DNA of 52,438 nucleotides, taken from the NCBI GenBank assembly GCA_949291445.1, contig CASEVT010000058.1:1-52438 (forward strand), read 5' to 3'. Each line of letters opens with the position of its first letter. The first letter of the stretch is position 1. Below, one piece after another: positions 44,834 to 52,411 of this stretch. The notes beneath the pieces were generated by a model. The model saw only the letters and a list, made by a program, of their open reading frames with translations. It made no database searches and was not told the DNA's origin. The DNA is from an uncultured bacterium (GTDB taxonomy: Bacteria; Cyanobacteriota; Vampirovibrionia; Gastranaerophilales; Gastranaerophilaceae). The position numbers were made by a program, and so were the translations under genes.

Positions 44834-46135
44834 CTATTTCTTTCCGATACAGAAATATTCTATTCCGTATTCTTTCATTAACTTTGGATTATACTGATTT
44901 CTTCCGTCAAAAATGATCGGACACTTCAACTCTTTTTTGATTAATTCAAAATCCGGATTCCTAAACTCATTCCATTCAGTAGCCAAAATCAGAGCATCAG
45001 CATCTTTTAGTGCTTCATATGCCGAGTCTACATACTCAATTTTATCGCCAAATATGCCCCTAGCCGTGTCAATCGCTTTTGGATCGAACGCCTTTATTTT
45101 AGCCCCATGTTTCAATAGTTCGTTGACAATTGATATAGAAGGAGCCTCTCTCATGTCATTGGTATTAGGTTTAAAAGCCAGCCCCCAGAGCGCAAATGTT
45201 TTACCCTTAATTTCACTGTTATAACGCTTTAAAATTTTATTAATAAAAATATAACGCTGGCGCAAGTTTATATTATCGGTAGCTCCGAGCATTTCGCAAG
45301 TATAACCATTATCCTTCGCAAGTGAAACCAAAGCCCTAACATCTTTTGGAAAGCACGAACCGCCATAACCCAAACCGGGGAATAAAAATTGGTTACCAAT
45401 CCTCCTATCAGAGCACATGCCTTTTCTGACCATTTCAGCATTAGCCCCGACGCATTCACAAATATTCGCAATCTCATTTGCATAAGAAATCTTAACCGCA
45501 AGAAAAGCATTAGACGCATACTTTGTCATTTCAGCAGATTTAACATCCATAATAATTATAGGATTACCCGTTCTGACAAAAGGCGAATATATCTCCTGCA
45601 TTATTTCCGTAGAACGTTCGCTATCAGAACCGATAACAACTCTGTCCGGCTTAAGAAAATCATCAACAGCAGCACCCTGTTTTAAAAATTCAGGATTGGA
45701 TACAACATCAAAATCATTTTCAGTATTTTCTTTCAATATTTGTGCAATCTTCTCACAAGTCCCAACAGGAACAGTAGACTTGTTAACTATAACTTTATAA
45801 TCGTCCATAGCCAGTGCAATGCTTTTTGCAACATCAAAAACAGCACTCAAATCCGCAGAGCCGTCAGATTTTTGCGGGGTACCAACAGCAATAAAACAGA
45901 CCTGACTCGCCTTAACCGAAGCAGACAAATCATTCGAAAATCTTAATCTTTTCTCCTTTACATTTTCTTTTATCAAATCCTCTAACCCCGGTTCATAAAT
46001 CGGAATGATACCTTTCTCTAGCTTTACCAATTTATCAGTGTCTTTATCGACACAAATAACATCATTACCCATAGATGCAAGACAAGTACCGGCAACCAAA
46101 CCAACATATCCGGTACCAATTACGCACAACTTCAT
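44834..46135 (-). CDS. ugd: UDP-glucose 6-dehydrogenase
   Basis: It oxidises UDP-glucose twice to UDP-glucuronate using NAD. The 433-residue protein has [14 protein letters not shown] at residues 7-20, the [14 protein letters not shown] stretch, and the catalytic cysteine in [10 protein letters not shown]. The C-terminal UDP-binding domain is complete. Together with uxs it supplies UDP-glucuronate and UDP-xylose for surface polysaccharide or LPS decoration. No glycosyltransferases are adjacent. Confidence 0.95.
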   Translation of the reverse strand: MKLCVIGTGYVGLVAGTCLASMGNDVICVDKDTDKLVKLEKGIIPIYEPGLEDLIKENVKEKRLRFSNDLSASVKASQVCFIAVGTPQKSDGSADLSAVFDVAKSIALAMDDYKVIVNKSTVPVGTCEKIAQILKENTENDFDVVSNPEFLKQGAAVDDFLKPDRVVIGSDSERSTEIMQEIYSPFVRTGNPIIIMDVKSAEMTKYASNAFLAVKISYANEIANICECVGANAEMVRKGMCSDRRIGNQFLFPGLGYGGSCFPKDVRALVSLAKDNGYTCEMLGATDNINLRQRYIFINKILKRYNSEIKGKTFALWGLAFKPNTNDMREAPSISIVNELLKHGAKIKAFDPKAIDTARGIFGDKIEYVDSAYEALKDADALILATEWNEFRNPDFELIKKELKCPIIFDGRNQYNPKLMKEYGIEYFCIGKK

Positions 46136-46245
46136 ATATCAACTCCTCATTGCTGCTTTCATTATGGGATCTATTTTAGCACAACCAATACTAAAACAAT
46201 AAATTAGCTTCAATTTTTACAAAATTTCGCATAAGCATATACATA

Positions 46246-46728
46246 CTATTTAATATACTTTTGAAGCAGCAATTTTTTCAAAGCCCTTGCATTAATTGCA
46301 TCAGGCTCAATCTCAAGAAGCCGTTCAAGATGTTCGAGTGCTTCATTGTAATTTCCCAACTTTTTATGCGCCGCCGCAAGCGCATACATTGCATCAATAA
46401 ATTTTTCATCCAGCTCCAATGCCTTTTTCAAATCCGCAATTGCATTTTCAATTTTAGGGTTATCAATATCTTTTCTTGTTAAAATTATCCTTGCCCGATT
46501 ATAATAAGCATCCGTCATTCGCTCATTTAGTTCAAGCGACTTTGTATAATCTAACATTGCATCGTCATAATCGCCGAGCGCATGCTCCGCCACTGCACGA
46601 TAAAAATACGGAATCTCCCAATCATTTTTTAATTCAAGCGATTTGTTAATATTTTCAATACCTTGCTTAAAATTACCGTTTTTTATATCAAAAATTCCGT
46701 TATCCAAATATTCCTTATAATCAGCCAT
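46246..46728 (-). CDS. TPR-repeat protein
   Basis: This is a 160-residue soluble protein made of about four tetratricopeptide repeats (ALGDYDDAMLDYTKSLELNE; AIADLKKALELDEKFIDAMYALA; KLGNYNEALEHLERLLEIEP). There is no signal peptide or other domain. It is a protein-protein adaptor whose partner is unknown. It sits alone between ugd and the ABC ATPase gene. Confidence 0.8.
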   Translation of the reverse strand: MADYKEYLDNGIFDIKNGNFKQGIENINKSLELKNDWEIPYFYRAVAEHALGDYDDAMLDYTKSLELNERMTDAYYNRARIILTRKDIDNPKIENAIADLKKALELDEKFIDAMYALAAAHKKLGNYNEALEHLERLLEIEPDAINARALKKLLLQKYIK

Positions 46729-46820
46729 AAATTATCCCTTTAAAATTATAGATTACAATATAATAATAGAAAAACATTACTATTTAAAACACGGTAAAAA
46801 GAATATATATACCGGAACTA

Positions 46821-47606
46821 TCAATCAATGACATCTATAGAATATTTGCCGTTCCGGCAAGTCAATCCAAGCTCAAGTCCAAAAATCTCAGACAAATTTT
46901 GAGCGTTCAAAATATCTTCTTTTCTACCCTGACGATAAATCGTTCGATTATGCATAAGAGCCACATGCGTAATCTCAGTAAATATTTCATTAACATCGTG
47001 TGTTATGAGTATAATCGGAATCTCATTGGAAAGTTTTTTAATAGTATTGATAAACGCAATTTGAGCACCAATATCAAGTCCGCAAGTAGGCTCATCCAAG
47101 ATCAGCGCCTCGGGCGAATGAATCAATGCTCTTGCAATAATACAACGCCGCAATTGACCTGTACTCATTTGCGAAACCTTTTTATCTTTTATTTCGGAAA
47201 TATTAAGAAACTCCATAACCTCCAGCGCATCTGCTATTTGCGACTTTGAAAATTTATTATTTGAAGCAACAGAACTGTCATAACCGCTTAAAACCACCTC
47301 ATGAGCAGATAAATATGAACCAAATGCCAGAAATTGATTGTGTAAATCATTTGTCACAATACCGAGATATTTTTTAAGCTCAAATATATCCCAACGTTCT
47401 TTGCCGAATATTTTTTTCTTAAACTCATAAGCAGTATTGGGATAAATATCCTGTGAGAACAATTTTATTAATGTCGACTTACCGCTGCCGTTCGGACCAA
47501 GGATTACCCAATTTTGATTTTTGCAGATCTTAAGATTAATTTTTTCAAGTACCGTCTCCGTCCCATAGTTTACATATATATTCTCAAAATCAATTATCTC
47601 ATTCAT
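46821..47606 (-). CDS. ABC transporter ATP-binding protein
   Basis: This is a 261-residue ATPase: Walker A GPNGSGKSTLIKLF, Q-loop near the VTNDLHNQF stretch, a signature with an altered start (QMSTGQLRR instead of LSGGQ), Walker B ALILDEPTCGLDIG and the switch histidine in LITHDVNEIF. The closest architecture is the iron/molybdate-type single ATPase. No permease or binding protein is adjacent, so it may be an orphan partner of a transporter encoded elsewhere. It is followed by two tRNA genes on the same strand. Confidence 0.85.
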   Translation of the reverse strand: MNEIIDFENIYVNYGTETVLEKINLKICKNQNWVILGPNGSGKSTLIKLFSQDIYPNTAYEFKKKIFGKERWDIFELKKYLGIVTNDLHNQFLAFGSYLSAHEVVLSGYDSSVASNNKFSKSQIADALEVMEFLNISEIKDKKVSQMSTGQLRRCIIARALIHSPEALILDEPTCGLDIGAQIAFINTIKKLSNEIPIILITHDVNEIFTEITHVALMHNRTIYRQGRKEDILNAQNLSEIFGLELGLTCRNGKYSIDVID

Positions 47607-47684
47607 AAAAACTTCAACAACCGCACCAACAGAAGTGAACTAAACCTCAAATAAAAAGCAACACAGCCGTAAATATCAAATAAA

Positions 47685-47755
47685 AGGCGGCACCCAGATT
47701 CGAACTGGGGATAAAGGCTTTGCAGGCCTCTGCCTTACCACTTGGCCATGCCGCC
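47685..47755 (-). tRNA. tRNA-Cys (GCA)
   Basis: A complete cloverleaf reads on the minus strand: acceptor GGCGGC...GCCGCC, D arm, anticodon loop CTGCAAA (anticodon GCA), and T loop TTCGAAT. The discriminator is T(U), as expected for Cys, and CCA is not encoded. Confidence 0.95.
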
Positions 47756-47767
47756 ACAAACAAAAAA

Positions 47768-47839
47768 AGCGGAAGACGAGGCTCGAACTCGCAACAGCCT
47801 GCTTGGAAGGCAGGTACTCTACCATTGAGTTACTTCCGC
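47768..47839 (-). tRNA. tRNA-Gly (TCC)
   Basis: The minus-strand cloverleaf has acceptor GCGGAAG...CTTCCGC, anticodon loop CTTCCAA (anticodon UCC), T loop TTCGAGC and discriminator T(U). CCA is not encoded. It lies 12 bases before tRNA-Cys, and the two are surely one transcript. Confidence 0.95.
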
Positions 47840-47886
47840 ATCATAACTATTTGTTTGTAAAAGTGCTACTGCGCTTATCCTTGTCT

Positions 47887-47914
47887 AATATAACACACAC
47901 AAAAATTTTTTCAA
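47887..47914 (-). promoter_or_regulatory. Promoter of the tRNA-Gly/tRNA-Cys unit
   Basis: On the minus strand TTGAAA (47914-47909) and TATATT (47892-47887) are separated by 16 bases, about 50 bases before tRNA-Gly. Confidence 0.55.
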
Positions 47915-47957
47915 ATACCAATTTTCTATATACCAATGGTGTGTATTTCATTCTAAC

Positions 47958-47986
47958 TTGACGCTATTGTTTGTTATTGTTAGACT
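47958..47986 (+). promoter_or_regulatory. Promoter of tRNA-Pro
   Basis: TTGACG at 47958-47963 and TAGACT at 47981-47986 are separated by exactly 17 bases, about 60 bases before the tRNA. Confidence 0.6.
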
Positions 47987-48045
47987 TAAGTTGAGGTTGA
48001 TAGTTTAAAAGATAAATAACTATTTACTCAATCTCCCATTTACTT

Positions 48046-48122
48046 CGGGATGTAGCGCAGCTTGGTAGCGCACCTCGCTTGGGACGAGGGGGTCGCAGGT
48101 TCGAATCCTGTCATCCCGACCA
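48046..48122 (+). tRNA. tRNA-Pro (TGG)
   Basis: A complete cloverleaf is present: acceptor CGGGAT...ATCCCG, anticodon loop CTTGGGA (anticodon UGG), T loop TTCGAAT and discriminator A. CCA is encoded, unlike in the two other tRNAs here. Gene content and base composition change just downstream. Confidence 0.96.
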
Positions 48123-48706
48123 TTTACTCAAAAGACTTTCAAAAACAATTTGAAAGTTTTTTATTTTTATACTGCACAACTATGTCTAAATCGCTTAAAA
48201 TAATACGCTCAAAGCTTATTTTATTAATTAGGCAAATAAGGCCTTTGGAATCATTTAAATATTTTGAATGGAACAATTTTTTAAAACCATAGTTATCTTT
48301 TACTTGGTTGTAAGTATTAACACAATTTGTCCGAGAACCTTATTTTGCGAGCTGTTCAAATTTGCCTGTTACCTCCCTTTAAATTATAAGTATTCTAGTA
48401 TATGCTATACGCAATCCGTCTGTAAAATATAACACCAGAACTTAAGCTTTTATTTAACACAATAATAGGCAATTAGCAGCACCATAAGCAGAGAAAACAA
48501 TAATATTAACAAAATGTGATAGACAAGCTTTTATATAGAACCAATGAGAATTTTCCATCAGAAAATCCGAATCGTGAGAGTACAGAAAAAGACTCCCTTA
48601 AGCTCCTTTCAAATGTCAAAAATCCAGTCCGTGTAGCATTACTGAAACTTCGTGTATATTCGGAAGTAATGTTCTTAACCAATACAAAAATGGAAAAACA
48701 AACACT
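48123..48706. other. AT-rich region after tRNA-Pro without a convincing gene
   Basis: About 580 bases hold no frame with normal coding features. The only notable part is a 65-codon frame from a GTG at 48516 to 48710. It starts with the direct-repeat segment also found at the right end of the window and translates to RTNENFPSENPNRES and KNPVRVALLKLRVYSEVMFL. I take it as the remnant of a repeated element rather than a working gene. Confidence 0.4.
48536..48564 (+). repeat. Left copy of a 29-base direct repeat
   Basis: It matches 52410-52438 at 27 of 29 positions. Both copies keep one frame, reading RT(N/S)E(N/D)FPSE, and both contain TTTTC-CATCA-GAAA, the core of a small hairpin. The right copy runs off the window, so the repeat may be longer. 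Confidence 0.7.
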
Positions 48707-48937
48707 TTAAATAATAAAAAAGCACTCCAGACAAAGAAGATAAAAAAACAAATATATGATTATATTTTTGTCAATATTTTCGCCATCTTTTGCAAACAGA
48801 GCAAAGACATATTCCATAAAGTATATTCCTGAACTAAAAAATAAGTTAACCATTGCCAAAAACAGAAATTCAGTGAATTTAAAAATTCTTTTCAAAAACA
48901 AGATTATATAAAAAAATCCTGAAAATGCACAAGACAA
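48707..48937 (-). pseudogene. Fourth, partial immunity-like membrane protein fragment
   Basis: This is a 76-codon frame from a TTG with no ribosome binding site. The middle reads KFTEFLFLAMVNLFFSSG, which resembles the first membrane segment of the 50343 protein (KFEYFLFICLNIFFSTS). A second hydrophobic segment follows (IIIYLFFYLLCLECFFII). No toxin module precedes it; the frame begins just after the stop of the 48962 gene. I read it as what is left of a further immunity gene whose toxin has been lost. The match is by eye and short. Confidence 0.4.
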
Positions 48938-48961
48938 AAGCGGGCTATAATTGAGTTTATG

Positions 48962-49411
48962 TTAGTTTTTAAATCTTTTTTCAATCCACGGTGTAACTAA
49001 AAAAGATAAATAACTTATTAATGCACCGCCTAAAGAAAAAAGATAAATAAAAGGTAAAGCTTTTATGTTCCAGCCTAGATTTTTAAACGCAAAATAATTC
49101 ATAGCTAAAAATAACATATCAACTATAAAAACTGATATTAAAACATTATTCCGTAATTTTTTATTACACCTTATATTATTCAAAAATTTTGAAGCGTATT
49201 TAAAAAATTGAGAATATTTTACAAAGAATGAAAATATTTCCAGTTTAAAAATTCCATAAAAAATTGAAAATAAAATATAAGCTATTCCTGTATATGCCAT
49301 TATATCGATAGAATCACCAACATTTAATATGTAATTCCAATTTAAAATAATCCAAATTGGTAAATTCGTTGACATAATTAAGTTTAATAAAATGAAAGAA
49401 AGTTGTCTCAT
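48962..49411 (-). CDS. Putative immunity membrane protein, cassette C
   Basis: This is a 149-residue protein with four predicted membrane segments, roughly at residues 4-28, 36-56, 88-110 and 118-142, and a longer basic loop between the second and third. It directly follows the orphan toxin module of cassette C (49464-49844). The arrangement and topology match the 50343 protein of cassette A, so the two are probably paralogues. The likely role is protection of the producing cell from the neighbouring toxin module at the inner membrane (inference from position). There is no ribosome binding site; an extended -10 lies 6 bases before the ATG, so the transcript may be leaderless. Confidence 0.6.
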   Translation of the reverse strand: MRQLSFILLNLIMSTNLPIWIILNWNYILNVGDSIDIMAYTGIAYILFSIFYGIFKLEIFSFFVKYSQFFKYASKFLNNIRCNKKLRNNVLISVFIVDMLFLAMNYFAFKNLGWNIKALPFIYLFSLGGALISYLSFLVTPWIEKRFKN

Positions 49412-49417
49412 AAATTT

Positions 49418-49426
49418 ATTATAACA
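49418..49426 (-). promoter_or_regulatory. Extended -10 promoter of the cassette C immunity gene
   Basis: The minus strand reads TGTTATAAT, an exact TG-N-TATAAT. Only 6 bases separate the hexamer from the start codon, so transcription should begin at or next to the ATG. Confidence 0.5.
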
Positions 49427-49454
49427 AATAGGGTCTATTTTTAGACCCTATTTG
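49425..49454 (-). terminator. Hairpin between toxin module C and its immunity gene
   Basis: This is a perfect 13-bp stem (49425-49437 with 49442-49454) and a 4-base loop, 9 bases after the toxin stop. The downstream T tract on the minus strand is short, so it may be a weak or partial terminator. Confidence 0.6.
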
Positions 49455-49463
49455 CAGCAATGC

Positions 49464-49844
49464 TTAATAATTTATCCAAACATTTTTAGGTAAAACTATT
49501 TCTGTGATTGTGTAATAGGTCTGAATTTTATTTTTTTCTTGCAATTCTCTTGCTATTTTAACTTTCCAATCTTTTTCATTGGGGTTATAGTCATAAGTGT
49601 CAAGAATTTTGGTATGTAAATTCCCTTGTGTGTCAATATATGTCTCTATAACATCGACATTATGCAATGCATTTTTTAAATTACCATTGTTAAAACTTAT
49701 TGACTTATTTTCTAATGTTCCGGTTTTGATTAAAGTATTTTTATTATCTGTAATAAATTTTCTTAATTCATCTGAATTTTGTACAGCTTTAGATAAGGAA
49801 CTGTCTTTATCAAAAACAATTCCTCTGCTATCACTAATATTCAA
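49464..49844 (-). CDS. Orphan toxin C-terminal module, cassette C
   Basis: This is a 126-codon frame from a TTG that overlaps the stop of the truncated immunity B frame. It matches the last ~110 residues of the 50906 toxin along its length: FDKDSSLSKAV against LHSDSSMAKKI; NGNLKNALHNV against KNDLYNALHGA; DTQGNLHTKILDTYDYN against DTQGNLTLTVQDLWNFN; then a closing TYYTITEIVLPK against NYYIIIDIKIPK. It has no N-terminal delivery part. It is either a silent reserve module that could replace the end of the main toxin by recombination, or a relic. The function of the module is unknown. Confidence 0.6.
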   Translation of the reverse strand: MNISDSRGIVFDKDSSLSKAVQNSDELRKFITDNKNTLIKTGTLENKSISFNNGNLKNALHNVDVIETYIDTQGNLHTKILDTYDYNPNEKDWKVKIARELQEKNKIQTYYTITEIVLPKNVWINY

Positions 49845-49963
49845 ACAGGTTGAATGCCAAAACTAAAATGTTCTGATAAAAAGAATATTAGAAGCGAAAA
49901 GCTAAAAAATAAATTTATTAAAATAAACAATATTTCCTCTAAACTAAACCATTTTTTATTCAT
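49841..49963 (-). pseudogene. Truncated immunity-like peptide, cassette B
   Basis: This is a 40-codon frame from an ATG at 49963. The text KKWFSLEEILFILINLFFSFSLLIFFLS parallels the first membrane segment of the 50343 protein (MDKQRKKFEYFLFICLNIFFSTS). It then runs straight into the start of toxin module C. Three of the expected four membrane segments are missing, so it is a fusion scar between immunity gene B and cassette C. Confidence 0.5.
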
Positions 49964-50032
49964 TAAATGATTACATAAAAAAATAGCCGCATTATATATT
50001 CTTACAAGCAGAGCTATTTGCGCCTAAAGATT

Positions 50033-50255
50033 TTATTGAAGCACTTTTTGCCATTTTTCTTGAGGAATTTTTATTATTATTAAAATACCATGATTGGTAA
50101 GTTCGCCATTTTCTTGATATTTCTCACCAAGACGTCCTCTTAAACTCGGACGATTTTTGTTAAAATTCCAAACATCTGTTATTTGTATATTTAAATTTCC
50201 ATGCATATCTATTGGGGCTTCACTGATTACAGCCCCATGCAATCTTATACAAATG
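50033..50255 (-). pseudogene. Decayed toxin C-terminal module, cassette B
   Basis: The frame from 50242 encodes LHGAVISEAPIDMHGNL..., ending KIPQEKWQKVLQ, clearly related to the final ~70 residues of the 50906 toxin (LHGAVIKDARTDTQGNL ... KIPKEELEKYKI). The DNA match continues about 15 bases further upstream but with a 2-base deletion that breaks the frame. The first ~45 residues of the module are absent. It is a 5'-truncated, frameshifted remnant, followed by the truncated immunity B. Confidence 0.6.
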
Positions 50256-50342
50256 AGAAATAGGCTGAAATAACTTTGAGAGCAGTATAAAAAATAAAAT
50301 ATTTTTGTAGTTAAATAGTTAAATTTATATTAATTATTTTTT

Positions 50343-50849
50343 TTACTTATTCCAATTACTTAACTTTAGATAAACAAACATAACTATGTATGGCAAAACT
50401 ACTCCGCAGCCAAAAATAAAATACATACAAATACTAATTTCTATTGTAGATACAACTGATGATTGTACTTTACGCAACAGGGAGTATACTATATCTGCAA
50501 AAACACATATTGTATCCAAAAATAATGCACTCAAAAACACTATATATTTTCTGTTTGGAACAGTCACGAGTTGTTCAAAAAACTCATGAATATAAGGAAA
50601 TGCTTTTTTCATTGAATACAAAACAGGAAATAAAAATATCTTAGATATTATATAAATCAAATAAAATAGAATACCCCATAAAATAAATGGTGTGACATTT
50701 TCAGAACAAGTTACATCTATCTTAGAGATATATTTTGATGCAAGATGGCCTAAATACACGATTAATATTGCCATTAAATAGCTTGTGCTAAAAAAAATAT
50801 TAAGGCATATAAATAAAAAGTATTCAAATTTTTTCCTTTGTTTATCCAT
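50343..50849 (-). CDS. Putative immunity membrane protein, cassette A
   Basis: This is a 168-residue protein with four predicted membrane segments (about residues 9-34, 53-76, 101-124 and 134-162), a basic N-terminus and a loop holding FPYIHEFFEQLVTVPNRK. It follows the full-length toxin gene by 57 bases on the same strand, as expected for the immunity partner of a polymorphic toxin. A membrane immunity protein suggests that the toxin acts on or at the membrane, although cytosolic targets are not excluded. The start has no ribosome binding site and lies just after an extended -10. Confidence 0.6.
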   Translation of the reverse strand: MDKQRKKFEYFLFICLNIFFSTSYLMAILIVYLGHLASKYISKIDVTCSENVTPFILWGILFYLIYIISKIFLFPVLYSMKKAFPYIHEFFEQLVTVPNRKYIVFLSALFLDTICVFADIVYSLLRKVQSSVVSTIEISICMYFIFGCGVVLPYIVMFVYLKLSNWNK

Positions 50850-50858
50850 ATATTGTAT

Positions 50859-50867
50859 TTTATAACA
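50859..50867 (-). promoter_or_regulatory. Extended -10 promoter of the cassette A immunity gene
   Basis: The minus strand reads TGTTATAAA (TG-N-TATAAA) 9 bases before the ATG. The same element precedes the cassette C immunity gene, so it appears conserved across copies. It predicts a 0-4 base leader. Confidence 0.45.
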
Positions 50868-50905
50868 AAATAGCCCATTTGTTTAATATACAAATGGGCT
50901 ATTTT
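50867..50905 (-). terminator. 16-bp perfect hairpin directly after the full-length toxin gene
   Basis: Arms 50867-50882 and 50890-50905 are perfectly complementary around a 7-base loop. They abut the toxin stop codon. On the minus strand a TTTTG tract follows; on the plus strand a longer T-rich tract does. It probably reduces read-through from the toxin into the immunity gene and blocks antisense transcription. Confidence 0.65.
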
Positions 50906-52084
50906 TTATTTTATTTTGTATTTTTCTAGTTCCTCTTTAGGGATTTTTATATCAATTATTATATAGTAATTTTCAAGTGAACCTTCATTTTGTAACTTTT
51001 CACCGATTCTACCTTTTACACTGGTACGACCTTTATTAAAATTCCATAAATCTTGCACTGTTAATGTAAGGTTGCCCTGTGTATCAGTTCTTGCATCTTT
51101 TATTACTGCACCATGCAAAGCATTATACAAATCATTTTTCTGAAAAGTAATTTTAGCTTCTTGTAAAGAACCGTTTGGTTTGAGCAGATTAGGATTATTG
51201 ATAAGAAAATCTTTAAAATCATCACTGCTTTCGATTTTCTTAGCCATTGAACTATCTGAATGCAACTTTAAAACTTTACAATCTTCTTTTCCTGTTTCAG
51301 ATTTAAGTCTGGCTTCTATTTCCCGTTCAAGATTTGTATTTTTTAAATCATTTATAGAATCATATAATTTACCGTTTTTTTGTACGTATTCAGGGTTATT
51401 ATTTAATCCCGGTGAGCCAACTCTATACAATTGATAGGCTTCAGGCGAATCTAATGCTATTGCAGCTATAGGCGCCAAGAAATTAGTAATTCCCTTTGTT
51501 ATATTTTCAATAATTTTATTTTCAATTATTTCTTTTACATAATCTTTTATTTTCTGTAATTCTCTTTGAAGTCTTGATATTTCTTCAATTGTTTCTGTTG
51601 TAGCAATTTTATCTTTCAATATTGAAATATCTTTCTTAGCTTTCCCCCCTTTGTACTTCGCGTAATCTATTTTCTCTTTCACCTCTGATAATTTTTGCCT
51701 GTCTTTTTGCTCAAGTTTAGCAGCATCAATAGTGCTTTCAAACTTTTCAACTTCTCTATCCTGTACATCCAGTCTTTTGATGTATTCATCAATCTCTTGT
51801 TCCAAAGACTTTAGAGCACCCATCAGTTTTGCTAATTCTAATTCCTTTCTTTTTCTGTCTTTAATTTTTTCTCTACGTATTTCTATAGGGTCTGTTGTGT
51901 CTGTATCTTTTTCAAGAATTTCAATATGACATTTACAATTTGGGTGTGGTCTGTCCGGGATATCATTTGCAGAATCATAAATTGTACCATTCAATCCCTG
52001 ACATACTTCACAAGCTCCCGATTCTGATTTCCATTCGTACTCAATATTTTCTTTTGAGACATATCCGTACAATCTTTTACCCAT
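50906..52084 (-). CDS. Putative polymorphic toxin with MuF-like N-terminal motif
   Basis: This is a 392-residue protein with no signal peptide. Residues 20-55 carry CEVCQGLNGTIYD...RPHPNCKC (Cys25, Cys28, His47, Cys50, Cys52). This is the metal-binding end typical of phage Mu gpF-like head proteins and of MuF-type polymorphic toxins. Residues ~65-190 are a long charged coiled coil. Residues ~195-260 are a short Ala-rich linker then a YVQKNGKLYDSINDL stretch. Residues ~275-392 are the variable-looking C-terminal module, present again at 49464 and 50033. The toxic activity is not recognised. There is no ribosome binding site before the ATG. No phage genes are nearby, so delivery might be by a phage-like or type VII-like route elsewhere. 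Confidence 0.6.
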   Translation of the reverse strand: MGKRLYGYVSKENIEYEWKSESGACEVCQGLNGTIYDSANDIPDRPHPNCKCHIEILEKDTDTTDPIEIRREKIKDRKRKELELAKLMGALKSLEQEIDEYIKRLDVQDREVEKFESTIDAAKLEQKDRQKLSEVKEKIDYAKYKGGKAKKDISILKDKIATTETIEEISRLQRELQKIKDYVKEIIENKIIENITKGITNFLAPIAAIALDSPEAYQLYRVGSPGLNNNPEYVQKNGKLYDSINDLKNTNLEREIEARLKSETGKEDCKVLKLHSDSSMAKKIESSDDFKDFLINNPNLLKPNGSLQEAKITFQKNDLYNALHGAVIKDARTDTQGNLTLTVQDLWNFNKGRTSVKGRIGEKLQNEGSLENYYIIIDIKIPKEELEKYKIK

Positions 52085-52171
52085 TTTAATGCTTTTTCTT
52101 TATAAAATATTAGTAATTACTTAACTGTCAATGAAGTTTTTCATAAAACCTGACTTTAAATCAACCTTTAT

Positions 52172-52369
52172 TTGGTAGAGTTAATAATCTCATTTGACGA
52201 TAAAGAATATTCAGAAGAAGAAACAGCAATTCTTTATCAACAATTTTTTGAGTGTTTAGCAAAAATCAAAGGAGTAAAAATTCCGAAATATACTGAAAAG
52301 GCTTTTACTAAGGCTCATAGAGGCAAAGAAAAAATACCCAAAGAGACTCAAGACTCGCCTGAGTCGTAG
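52172..52369 (+). CDS. Small acidic hypothetical protein or gene remnant
   Basis: This is a 65-codon frame from a TTG at 52172 with no ribosome binding site. It reads LIISFDDKEYSEEETAILYQ then KGVKIPKYTEKAFTKAHRGKEK, which looks like real soluble protein, possibly the C-terminal end of a larger one. Its last ten codons lie inside the GC-rich structured element, so the original stop may have been replaced by the inserted sequence. Confidence 0.35.
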   Translation: MVELIISFDDKEYSEEETAILYQQFFECLAKIKGVKIPKYTEKAFTKAHRGKEKIPKETQDSPES

Positions 52370-52411
52370 GCGAGCGGCACGAGCCGTACGAATCAGGATG
52401 CCCTTTGGGTA
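52335..52411. repeat. GC-rich multi-stem structured element
   Basis: An outer 9-bp stem (TACCCAAAG at 52335-52343 with CTTTGGGTA at 52403-52411) encloses several inner pairings. These are GACTCA/TGAGTC (52345-52350, 52360-52365), CTCGCC/GGCGAG (52354-52359, 52369-52374) and CGGC/GCCG (52375-52378, 52383-52386). The first two are mutually exclusive. The patch is far richer in GC than its surroundings and ends at the 29-base repeat. Confidence 0.6.

Noticed and set aside
48062-48292. Open frame beginning MVAHLAWDEGVAGSNPV
   Set aside because: It is translated from the tRNA-Pro gene itself and the sequence after it; such frames across tRNAs are a known artefact.
50906-52084. The MuF-like gene as evidence for a prophage
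   Set aside because: No terminase, portal, capsid or integrase gene lies nearby; the C-terminal module and the immunity-like followers fit a toxin locus better.
52335-52411. Structured element as an integron attC site
   Set aside because: The required RYYYAAC and GTTRRRY core sites are not at the stem ends and no integron integrase is visible.
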